From NCBI RefSeq assembly GCF_001552635.1, contig NZ_BCRO01000032.1, positions 1 to 64,000 of the forward strand: DNA of 64,000 nucleotides, given 5' to 3'. Both the position numbers and the translations under genes were made by a program. The notes below the pieces were generated by a model. The model did no database searches. It worked only from the letters and a program-made list of their open reading frames with translations, and had not been told where the DNA came from. Shown one piece after another: positions 57,281 through 64,000 of this stretch (its first letter is position 1; the number at the start of each line of letters is the position of its first letter). This DNA comes from Actinomadura hibisca NBRC 15177 (lineage in GTDB: Bacteria > Actinomycetota > Actinomycetes > Streptosporangiales > Streptosporangiaceae).

Positions 57281-60200
57281 GTGTTCTCCGTCAGGGTGGT
57301 CAGGTCGAGCAGCAGCTCGGAGGCCAGCACGGGGTCCAGGTCGCCGAACACCCCGACCGGGCGCACCTTGCCGTGGCGGCCGGGCGCGGCGGCCAGCCAC
57401 ACGTGCTCGACGCGCTGGTCGGGGTCCTGCTCGTCGAAGCCGGGGCTGATGCCGGGACCGAACTCCAGCACCAGGTAGTGATCGTGGGCGAGCCTGCGGG
57501 AGATCCAGCGCTCCCGGCCGTTGCCCTGCGCCTCGCCGCGCCGCCAGCCGCGCCGTTGCAGCCGCAGCAGCGTCCGCACCGGGACGGTCGCGCCCTCGAA
57601 CCGCGCCAGGTCGTTCGCCTCGCGCTCCTTGTCGGGCAGCGGGAAGGCGGGGCGGGTGAGCTGCTCGAACGGCTGGAGGATCTCGTAGTCGGCGAACACC
57701 TCCGCCCATGCCGCCTGCGTCTCCCCCAGGTGCACGGGGTGGGCGACGCCGATCCGCGCGGTCTCCGGCACGGTGAGGACGCCGTCGTCGACGTCGGCGA
57801 ACGTGCGGTCCTCGGCCAGGCGGAACGCGGTGCTCTTGCCGGTGCGCTCGTCGCCGTCCCAGGCGATCCACAGCAGCCGCCGCACCAGGTGCCACATCAG
57901 CGGGTGCGCGACGTACCGTTCGCGGAACTCGGCCACCGACCAGCGGCGCTGCGCCGCCATGGCCTGCTCCAGGCGTGCGCTCTGCTCGACCGCGACCGTT
58001 CGCACGCCCTTCTTCAGCTCGCCGAACGTCCGGTGGGCGGCGGAGGCCGCGTCCTGGTCGTCCTTGACGCCGGGTTTGGGGAGGGCGGCGCGGGGTTCGC
58101 CGTGCTCGGTCGTCACGAACGGCCGCAGTTGCTCGTCGAACGTCACGCGGAAGCGGCGCGGCCCGAAGTCGAGGAGCAGGCTGGCGCTGGAGTCGAGTCC
58201 GAAGTCGGGAATGAGGTGGTCGGCGAGCTGGTCGGGGGTCAGGCCGCGTCCGGCGGCGATCCGCTCCATTCTCTCGCGCGCCCGCGTTTGCAGGCCCTGG
58301 AAGCGCACCTTCTCCGCGATCTCGTTGAGGTGCCGCAGCGCCGTGTCGGTGCCGATGGCCGCCAGCGCCTCCACTCCGGCCGCGGCCTTGCGGTGGCCGC
58401 CCTCGCCCGGCCACGCGGACACGACCGGGACCAGCCGCCGCACGGTCTCGTCGTCGCCGGTCAGGCCGAGCTGGTCCAGCGCCCAGATCTCTTTGGCGGG
58501 CTCGCCCGCGTCGCGCCAGCGCTCGAAAAGCGTCCAGCCGAACGCGGTCAGCGACGCCGGGTCGCACGCCTCCCGGATCACGTGGACGCCCGCGTACACG
58601 TTCTCCAGGTCGGTCGCCGTCAGGACGGTCAGGACGTGCGCGGTCGCCGCGTCCGGCAGCGCGTGCGCGCGGTCGCGCAGCAGGATCTGCGGCAGCAGCG
58701 CCGGGGACGCCCACTCCGGCAGCCGCCGGGCCTTGCCGGGGAAGTCCTCCAGCGGGTCGGCCGCCAGCAGCGCTTCGATGGCGGCGGTGCCGTGCGGGCC
58801 GGCCGCCTCCGCCACGGCCTCGGCTCCGTGCCGGGTGGCGAGGAAGCGCAGCGCGCGCTCGGCGGCGTGCCGCTCGCCGCCGGGCTCGCCCAGCGCGGCG
58901 GGCACCAGCAGCGGGACGGCGGCGGTACCGTGCCGCTCGAACCAGGCGCGGGCCGACGGGCGCAACGACGGCAGGCGCGCCATCCAGTCGGCCATCAGGA
59001 GCGCGACCTCGGCGTCCAGGTAGGGCAGGAGGGTCGCGCCGAAGCCGTCCGGGCGGTCGCGGACGACGCGCAGCGCCAGCGGCAGCGCGTCGAGCCCGAA
59101 CCTGGCCACCAGCCGCCGCGCCGGACGCGGCTCCCAGCGGTAGCGGGGCTTCCAGTCGGCCAGCAGCGGGCGCACCAGCGCGTCGGGCGCGAACGCCAGG
59201 GCGTTCTCGCCGCCGAAGCCGACCCGCTCGGCGGCCTGGAGCTGAGCGATCATCCTGGGCCAGTCGGCGTCGGCGAACTCGTCGACGATGGCCCATTGCC
59301 GGGCGTCGGACCACTCCTCGATGTTGTCGGGTCCGGCCCATTCCGCCTGCTCTCCTGGCGTCCAGGCCGTCCGCGCCTCGGGCGGTGTGAGGTTCGCGAC
59401 CGTGACGGGTTCAGCGGCCTTGCGCTTGCGCTTCCACGGTGGGGCCAGCAGCAGCGGGGGCAGTGCTTCTGGCGGTGCTTCGGGAGTGCGGGGGTCGGTC
59501 TCGCGGGCCGATTCCACGGCGGTGCGGGCCTCCTGCGGCAGTTCCGGTTCGGCTGCCAGATCCGGGTGGGCCGCCAGGTGCAGCGTCAGCAGTTCGGCGG
59601 CGGAGCCGTCCGGGCGTGCCGCCGCCGTCTCGGCCAGCAGCCGCAGCGCCCGCCTGGGGAACCGCTTCATCGTCGTCAGCAGCGCGGGGCGGACGTGCTT
59701 GCCGCCGTCGCGTTCCAGCATCCCGAGGAACGCCTCGTCGGTCGGGATCACGCCGAGGGCGCGCAACACCGCCTTGCGGCCCGCGCCGAGGTCGATCGCG
59801 TCGTCCAGGTAGGCGAGCAGGGCCGGGGTGAGGGCCGTGCCGACGCCCTCCAGCAGGGTGGCCAGCACCTCCGGCCGTCCGGGGTAGATGATCACCCCCG
59901 GCTCGGGCCGGTCCCCCGGGCCCAGCGCGCAGCCGAGCATCCACCACAGGTTGGAGCGGCCGACGTGGGAGGTGCGGGGAGCGGCGTCCACCAGGTCGCG
60001 GCGGGTCGGCGCGAGGTAGGCGGCGACGAGCCGCTGGTAGCGGGTGCGGGACCGTGCGGCGAGCAGGTCGGCGATCCGCTCGTACTCCTCGTCCCCGGCC
60101 GCCGCCAGCCGGGCCCGCAGGCGGTGCGCCGGGGAGCCCACGTCGCTCGACAGCCCGAAATGCCCCCAATCCTCCCGAGGCTCGGTCAGCAGCAACTTCT

Positions 60201-60642
60201 CGTATCGCCCGCCGCCGCCCGGGATCGGCTGGAACTCCACCTGCACCTCGTCGGCCACCAGGAACGCGTGGACCGCGAACTCCAGACCGTGCTCGGCGAT
60301 CCACAGGTCCACCAGCACCGGCGGCTCCCAGAGCGTGTCCCAACTGCTCCAGAGCCGCCCCTCCAGGAAGACCCGGGCTGCCGCCACCGCGCCTTCGGGG
60401 ACGGGCTCGCCGCGCAGGTACGCGCGCGTCCGCTCGGCCAGCGCCGCGTCCGAGCGGGCCCGGCCGGCGACCTCCTCGATCTCGGGGACGGCCGCCGCGC
60501 GCCGCTCCCGCAACACCTCCAGCGCCGCCGCGTCGGACTCCGGCGCCGGCACCGGCTGCCCGCCCCGGCGGGGATGCAGTTTCCGGCGCCACGCGGGCGG
60601 CAGGACCAGGGCATCTTCCAGAGAAGGGTCCAAAACGGTCAT
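57277..60642 (-). CDS. DUF4132 protein (MolR/YehI-like), paralog 1 of 5, first gene of the minus arm
   Basis: 1121 residues, the longest copy. It has a slightly longer N-terminus before R-R-K-L-H-P-R-R-G-G, a helical repeat region to about 400, L-L-L-A-P-P-W-K-R-K-R-K, and the DUF4132 core from about 804 (L-T-P-D-Q-L-A-D-H-L-I-P-D-F-G-L-D). A short insert in the core, G-D-E-R-T-G-K-S-T, fits a P-loop regex but lacks any surrounding Walker architecture. As first gene it should carry the main promoter, in the 96-bp gap to the divergent SDR gene, where I see no clear operator. Confidence 0.9.
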   Translation of the reverse strand: MTVLDPSLEDALVLPPAWRRKLHPRRGGQPVPAPESDAAALEVLRERRAAAVPEIEEVAGRARSDAALAERTRAYLRGEPVPEGAVAAARVFLEGRLWSSWDTLWEPPVLVDLWIAEHGLEFAVHAFLVADEVQVEFQPIPGGGGRYEKLLLTEPREDWGHFGLSSDVGSPAHRLRARLAAAGDEEYERIADLLAARSRTRYQRLVAAYLAPTRRDLVDAAPRTSHVGRSNLWWMLGCALGPGDRPEPGVIIYPGRPEVLATLLEGVGTALTPALLAYLDDAIDLGAGRKAVLRALGVIPTDEAFLGMLERDGGKHVRPALLTTMKRFPRRALRLLAETAAARPDGSAAELLTLHLAAHPDLAAEPELPQEARTAVESARETDPRTPEAPPEALPPLLLAPPWKRKRKAAEPVTVANLTPPEARTAWTPGEQAEWAGPDNIEEWSDARQWAIVDEFADADWPRMIAQLQAAERVGFGGENALAFAPDALVRPLLADWKPRYRWEPRPARRLVARFGLDALPLALRVVRDRPDGFGATLLPYLDAEVALLMADWMARLPSLRPSARAWFERHGTAAVPLLVPAALGEPGGERHAAERALRFLATRHGAEAVAEAAGPHGTAAIEALLAADPLEDFPGKARRLPEWASPALLPQILLRDRAHALPDAATAHVLTVLTATDLENVYAGVHVIREACDPASLTAFGWTLFERWRDAGEPAKEIWALDQLGLTGDDETVRRLVPVVSAWPGEGGHRKAAAGVEALAAIGTDTALRHLNEIAEKVRFQGLQTRARERMERIAAGRGLTPDQLADHLIPDFGLDSSASLLLDFGPRRFRVTFDEQLRPFVTTEHGEPRAALPKPGVKDDQDAASAAHRTFGELKKGVRTVAVEQSARLEQAMAAQRRWSVAEFRERYVAHPLMWHLVRRLLWIAWDGDERTGKSTAFRLAEDRTFADVDDGVLTVPETARIGVAHPVHLGETQAAWAEVFADYEILQPFEQLTRPAFPLPDKEREANDLARFEGATVPVRTLLRLQRRGWRRGEAQGNGRERWISRRLAHDHYLVLEFGPGISPGFDEQDPDQRVEHVWLAAAPGRHGKVRPVGVFGDLDPVLASELLLDLTTLTENT

Positions 60643-60738
60643 GGCGCCTCACCGTACGGGAGAGGAAGGACAAACCCCGGCGTGATCAATGAAGTGACGG
60701 GTAGAGGCCGTTGTCCCGGACTTTCCAAGGAGCGGCAC

Positions 60739-61782
60739 ATGCGCATCAAGAACTCGGTCGTGGTCATCACCGGCGCGTCCAGCGGCATCGGCCGCGCCAC
60801 CGCGCTGGCGTTCGCCCGCAAGGGCGCGCGCGTGGTGCTGGCGGCGCGCCGCAAGGACGCGCTGGAGGCCGTCGCGCTGGAGTGCGAGGCGGCGGGCGGC
60901 GAGGCGCTGGCCGTCCCCGCCGACACCGCCGACTACGCGGCGGTGGAGGAGGTCGCGCGGCAGGCGGCCGACCGGTTCGGCCGCATCGACGTGTGGGTCA
61001 ACAACGCCGCCGTCGGGATGTTCGCGCCGTTCGAGCAGGCGCCGCTGGAGGACTTCCGGCGGGTGCTGGACGTCAACGTCATGGGCTACGTGCACGGCGC
61101 CCGCGTCGCGCTGCCGCACCTGCGCGAGCGGGGCCGGGGCGTGCTGGTGAACGTCTCCTCGCTCACCGCCGTCTCCCCGCAGCCCTACTCCACCGCCTAC
61201 GTGATGTCCAAGGCCGCCACCACCGCGCTCGGCGCGAGCCTGCGCCAGCAGCTGCGGCTGACCGGCGACCACAAGAAGATCCACGTGTGCACGGTGCAGC
61301 CCGCCACCATCGACACCCCCTTCTTCGACCACGTGGCCAACTACACCGGCCGCAAGGTCCAGGCGATGCCGCCGGTGTACTCCCCCGAGCGGGTCGCCTC
61401 GGCGATCGTCGACCTGGTCAAGGACCCCGAGCCGGAGGTGACGGTCGGCCCGGCCGGGAAGGCGGTGCGCGCCCAGGCCAGGATGAGCGCCCAGACCCTG
61501 GAGAAGGTCATGGCCAAGCAGGTGGACAAGGCCCACCTGTCCCGCCAGGACCCGGCCCCGGCGATGTCGGGCAACCTCTACACCCCCGCCGCGGGCACCG
61601 GCCGGGTGCACGGCGGCCACCACGGCAAGCGCCGCACCGCCGTCCGCCGCCTGGCGCTGGTGGCCGCCGGGGGCGCGGCCGTCGCCGTGGCCGCCCGGCG
61701 CGGGGCGCTGCCGGTCCCGGACCTCGCCGGGCTCGGCGAGACCATCAACGAGAAGGGGCGTGCATGGACCAGGACGGCCTGA
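60739..61782 (+). CDS. Short-chain dehydrogenase/reductase (SDR) with C-terminal extension
   Basis: 347 residues after AAGGAGC. Classical SDR: cofactor loop T-G-A-S-S-G-I-G (10-17), V-N-N-A-A-V-G near 91, catalytic Ser in V-N-V-S-S-L near 139, and Tyr-x-x-x-Lys as Y-V-M-S-K near 153. The usual 250-residue enzyme is followed by about 95 extra residues: an H-G-G-H-H-G-K-R-R basic patch and one hydrophobic segment (about 295-318), suggesting membrane association. The substrate is unknown. Its end overlaps a possible 19-codon ORF (61764-61823) which I do not call as a gene. Confidence 0.88.
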   Translation: MRIKNSVVVITGASSGIGRATALAFARKGARVVLAARRKDALEAVALECEAAGGEALAVPADTADYAAVEEVARQAADRFGRIDVWVNNAAVGMFAPFEQAPLEDFRRVLDVNVMGYVHGARVALPHLRERGRGVLVNVSSLTAVSPQPYSTAYVMSKAATTALGASLRQQLRLTGDHKKIHVCTVQPATIDTPFFDHVANYTGRKVQAMPPVYSPERVASAIVDLVKDPEPEVTVGPAGKAVRAQARMSAQTLEKVMAKQVDKAHLSRQDPAPAMSGNLYTPAAGTGRVHGGHHGKRRTAVRRLALVAAGGAAVAVAARRGALPVPDLAGLGETINEKGRAWTRTA

Positions 61783-61832
61783 CCTCCACCGGGGGCCACC
61801 TGGCGCTCCAGCCGGTCCACTGAGGGAAAGAC

Positions 61833-62036
61833 ATGCTCACTGCCCCGTTCAAGGCGGTCGCGCGGCTGCGGCACATGCTGATGCCCCGCACGTCCTACAC
61901 GCAGGGCGCCTACACCACGCTGCTCCCCTGAGACGTGGGCGACCGCGACCGGGTGCTGGGCCTGCTGCCCACCACCCGGCGCAGCGTGCCCACCGACGAC
62001 GAGGAGCTGAACGCCGAGGCCCCGTCCCGGCACTGA
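61833..62036 (+). pseudogene. Short ORF split by an in-frame TGA
   Basis: One frame begins M-L-T-A-P-F-K-A-V-A-R-L at 61833 and hits TGA at 61929-61931 after 32 residues. It then continues without another stop as D-V-G-D-R-D-R-V-L-G-L-L-P to TGA at 62034. A CGA-to-TGA change would give a 67-residue protein, and GGGAAAG precedes the first ATG. The alternative is two tiny peptides. No family recognised. The remainder of the 61783-62134 gap holds nothing else I can identify. Confidence 0.4.
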
Positions 62037-62134
62037 CGTCCCCGGTACCACACGACCCCCAGGTCAGCGCGATGTACCGGCGCCGCTTCGGCGCGCCCCG
62101 CGCGGGAAAGGATCATGAGGGGGAGGGGATCGCG

Positions 62135-63283
62135 GTGACCGAGGGTGACGGAGTGACGGTCGGGGTGGAGGAGGAGTTCCTGCTGCTCGACCCGACGACC
62201 GGGCGGAGCGCGCCGCGCGCGGCCGAGGTGCTGGCGCGGGCGGGCACGCCGCGCGCGCCGGGCGCGAGCTTCCAGACCGAGCTGCTGGCCGGGCAGGTGG
62301 AGGCCGCCACCGGCGTGTGCGCCGACATGGGCGGGCTGCACCGCCAGCTCATGGACTGCCGGGAGCAGCTCGCGGCGGCGGCCCGCGACGAGGGCCTGCA
62401 ACTGGTCGCCACCGGGACGCCCGTGCTGCCCGCGGACGCGCCGCCGCTCACGCCGGGCGAGCGGCCCGCGCGGATCTCCGGGCTGTACGCGGCGGCGATC
62501 TCCGGCTACGAGGTGTCCGGCTGCCACGTGCACGTCGGCGTCGCCGACCGGGACACCGCCGTGGCGGTGCTCGACCACCTGCGGCCCTGGATCCCCATGC
62601 TGCTGGCGCTGGCGGCGAACTCGCCGTTCGACCGGGGGCGCGACTCGGGGCACGTGAGCTGGCGGATGCTGGAGCAGGCCCGCTTCCCCTGCTCGGGCGT
62701 GCCGCCGTGGTTCGGGTCGGCGGTCGCCTACGACCGGGCGGTGGCCCGCCTGCTGGAGTGCGGGATCGTGGTGGACGAGGCGATGACGTTCTGGCTCGCC
62801 CGGCTGTCGCCGCACCTGCCGACCGTGGAGGTGCGGGCGGCCGACGCGATGATCACCGCGGACGAGGCCGTGCTCCAGGCCGCGCTGACCCGCGCCCTGG
62901 TCCGCGCCGCGCTGGCGGACCTGGACGCGGGCCGCACCGCGCCGCGCGTGCGCGACGAGGTCTGCGCGGCGGCGCTGTGGACGGCCGCGCGGTACGGGAC
63001 GGCGGGCCCCGCCGTCGATCCGGTGGAGGAGCGGCGGGTCCCGGCGGCGGCCCGGCTGTCGGCGCTGCTGGAGCGGGTCCGGCCCGTCCTCGCCGCGACC
63101 GGCGACCTGGCGGAGGTCCGGGGCCTGCTGACGCGCGTCGCGCTGCACGGCACCGGCGCCGACCGCCAGCGCCGCGCCGCCGCGCGCGGCCCGCACGCCG
63201 TGGTCGAAATGCTGGCCCGGCAAGCATGGCCGTCGCCTGGGCGGGTACCCGGGGCACACGGCCGATTCCGGGAGAAAGCATGA
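62135..63283 (+). CDS. Carboxylate-amine ligase, glutamate-cysteine ligase type 2 family (YbdK-like)
   Basis: 382 residues from GTG 62135 after GGGAGGGG. It starts V-G-V-E-E-E-F-L-L-L-D-P, the GCS2 signature. Other landmarks are S-F-Q-T-E-L-L-A-G-Q-V-E near 45, S-G-C-H-V-H-V-G-V near 128 and a T-V-E-V-R-A-A-D segment near 230. Enzymes of this family join an amino group to a glutamate-type carboxylate with ATP; YbdK itself has weak glutamate-cysteine ligase activity. Actinobacteria make mycothiol and not glutathione, so another gamma-amide product is likely. Its stop overlaps the ATG of the next gene. Confidence 0.9.
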   Translation: MTEGDGVTVGVEEEFLLLDPTTGRSAPRAAEVLARAGTPRAPGASFQTELLAGQVEAATGVCADMGGLHRQLMDCREQLAAAARDEGLQLVATGTPVLPADAPPLTPGERPARISGLYAAAISGYEVSGCHVHVGVADRDTAVAVLDHLRPWIPMLLALAANSPFDRGRDSGHVSWRMLEQARFPCSGVPPWFGSAVAYDRAVARLLECGIVVDEAMTFWLARLSPHLPTVEVRAADAMITADEAVLQAALTRALVRAALADLDAGRTAPRVRDEVCAAALWTAARYGTAGPAVDPVEERRVPAAARLSALLERVRPVLAATGDLAEVRGLLTRVALHGTGADRQRRAAARGPHAVVEMLARQAWPSPGRVPGAHGRFREKA

Positions 63284-64000
63284 CAGCGAGCACGATCGCC
63301 CCCCTGGGCACCGACGCCCGGTCACCGCGCCTGCCCGCACCGCGCGGCCCCCTGTCGGAGGCGGTGGTGACGGCGTTCGCCCGCGCCCCGCTGGGGGAGG
63401 CCTCCTCCCCCATGATCACCGCGGCGCGGGAGGCGGGCCGCCGCGCGTCGATCGACGCGTTCGGCGAGGACCTCCAGCTCACCCTGTACCTGTGCTACGA
63501 GCTGCACTACCAGGGCTTCTCCGGCGTGGACCCCGCCTGGGAGTGGGACCCCGAACTGCTGCGGCTACGCGGCTCGATGGAGCGGCACTTCCTCCGCGCG
63601 CTGCGCGAGCGGACGCCCGGCGGCTCCGACGTCGGGGCCGCCGTCGACGGGCTGCTGACCGAGCCGGTGGACGCCTTCGGCGTCTCCCACCACCTGCGCG
63701 ACGGCGGCGAGTTGTGGCAGATGCGCGAGTACGCGGCGCACCGGTCGATCTACCACCTCAAGGAGGCCGACCCGCAGGCGTGGGTGATCCCCCGGCTGCG
63801 GGGCCGCGCCAAGGCGGCGCTGGTGGCGGTGGAGTTCGACGAGTACGGCGGCGGCCGCGCCGAGGCGATGCACTCGCGGCTGTTCGCCGACATGCTGGAG
63901 GAGCTGGACCTCGACCCGCGCTACGGGCGCTACCTGGACCTGGTGCCCGCCCGGATGCTGGCGATCGTCAACATGATGTCGCTGTTCGGGCTGCACCGGG
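63280..64000 (+). CDS. Iron-containing redox enzyme, haem-oxygenase-like (partial, runs off window)
   Basis: The ATG overlaps the previous stop (ATGA, 63280-63283). 240 residues are visible. After a Pro-rich start come L-C-Y-E-L-H-Y-Q-G-F near 70, E-R-H-F-L-R-A-L near 100, and V-A-V-E-F-D-E-Y-G-G-G-R-A-E-A-M-H near 186. These Glu/His pairs on helices are typical of the diiron haem-oxygenase-like group (PF14518, Haem_oxygenas_2). Such enzymes carry out oxidative cleavage, N-oxygenation or fatty-acid decarboxylation. Coupled translation with a carboxylate-amine ligase suggests both act in one small-molecule pathway. The C-terminus lies beyond the window. Confidence 0.82.
   Translation, partial: MTASTIAPLGTDARSPRLPAPRGPLSEAVVTAFARAPLGEASSPMITAAREAGRRASIDAFGEDLQLTLYLCYELHYQGFSGVDPAWEWDPELLRLRGSMERHFLRALRERTPGGSDVGAAVDGLLTEPVDAFGVSHHLRDGGELWQMREYAAHRSIYHLKEADPQAWVIPRLRGRAKAALVAVEFDEYGGGRAEAMHSRLFADMLEELDLDPRYGRYLDLVPARMLAIVNMMSLFGLHR

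Noticed and set aside
57800-57860. P-loop-like G-D-E-R-T-G-K-S-T in DUF4132 paralog 1
   Set aside because: It sits in a short insert absent from the other copies and has no Walker B or NTPase fold around it; a chance regex match is more likely.
38681-60600. Very long plus-strand ORFs antisense to the DUF4132 array (several over 600 codons)
   Set aside because: Compositionally biased Gln/Arg/Gly/Val/His-rich mirror frames caused by high third-position GC; the minus-strand frames carry the conserved motifs.
61764-61823. 19-codon ORF overlapping the SDR end
   Set aside because: Too short, no recognised similarity, and the SDR frame explains part of it.

Overview
This window is very GC-rich (third codon positions are almost always G or C) and uses GTG starts and 4-base start/stop overlaps freely. 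Together with DUF574-type methyltransferases, DinB/DUF664 proteins, LuxR regulators carrying an NTPase domain and FadR-type GntR regulators, this points to a filamentous actinobacterium. Streptosporangiales (Actinomadura or Thermomonosporaceae-like) is my best guess, made from gene style and not from a marker gene.

Layout. 1-7.1 kb: a degenerate 39-bp tandem repeat, a CBM2 surface protein, a TetR regulator divergent from an aldehyde dehydrogenase with two identical-half-site operators between them, a phosphotransferase, a SAM methyltransferase, and a coupled luciferase-like monooxygenase/FMN reductase pair. 7.1-17.6 kb: a sugar-catabolic locus. It has a four-gene operon (periplasmic-binding lipoprotein, double ATPase, permease, lactonase-like amidohydrolase), two consecutive FadR-type regulators, a secreted GH29 fucosidase-family enzyme, and an enolase-superfamily dehydratase overlapping an RraA-type aldolase. 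A 13-bp sequence is shared by both divergent promoter regions, so one regulator probably controls the whole set. 17.6-28 kb: small metabolic and regulatory genes, a MerR-like remnant, a YceI gene interrupted by an in-frame amber codon, a tandem universal stress protein, a membrane-anchored CHAP protein and four tRNA genes (Gly, Gly, Cys, Val). 28-33 kb: a ROK kinase, a LytS-like histidine kinase without an adjacent response regulator, and a DUF485/sodium-solute symporter pair behind a textbook CRP-type site.

33.1-60.6 kb is the most remarkable part: a 27-kb convergent island. The plus arm holds a TPR-like protein, an ankyrin-tailed protein, a MoxR-type AAA+ ATPase and a protein combining an HExxH peptidase-like half with a VWA half. 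The minus arm holds five tandem 739-1121-residue DUF4132 (MolR/YehI-like) paralogs, a 36-codon coupled micro-ORF, a second MoxR ATPase, a DUF5682 protein, a second VWA protein and a SWIM zinc-finger protein. Nearly all minus-arm genes overlap by 4 bases (ATGA or GTGA). As I recall, the core matches the uncharacterised E. coli yehI-yehL-yehM-yehP-yehQ set. The fivefold amplification of DUF4132 and the second, different MoxR-VWA pair are the novel aspects. MoxR-VWA pairs act as chaperone-like assembly or activation machines and are also known from predicted conflict/defence systems; the role here is unknown.

60.7-64 kb: an SDR oxidoreductase, a short ORF split by an in-frame TGA, and a YbdK-type carboxylate-amine ligase translationally coupled to a haem-oxygenase-like iron protein that runs off the window end.
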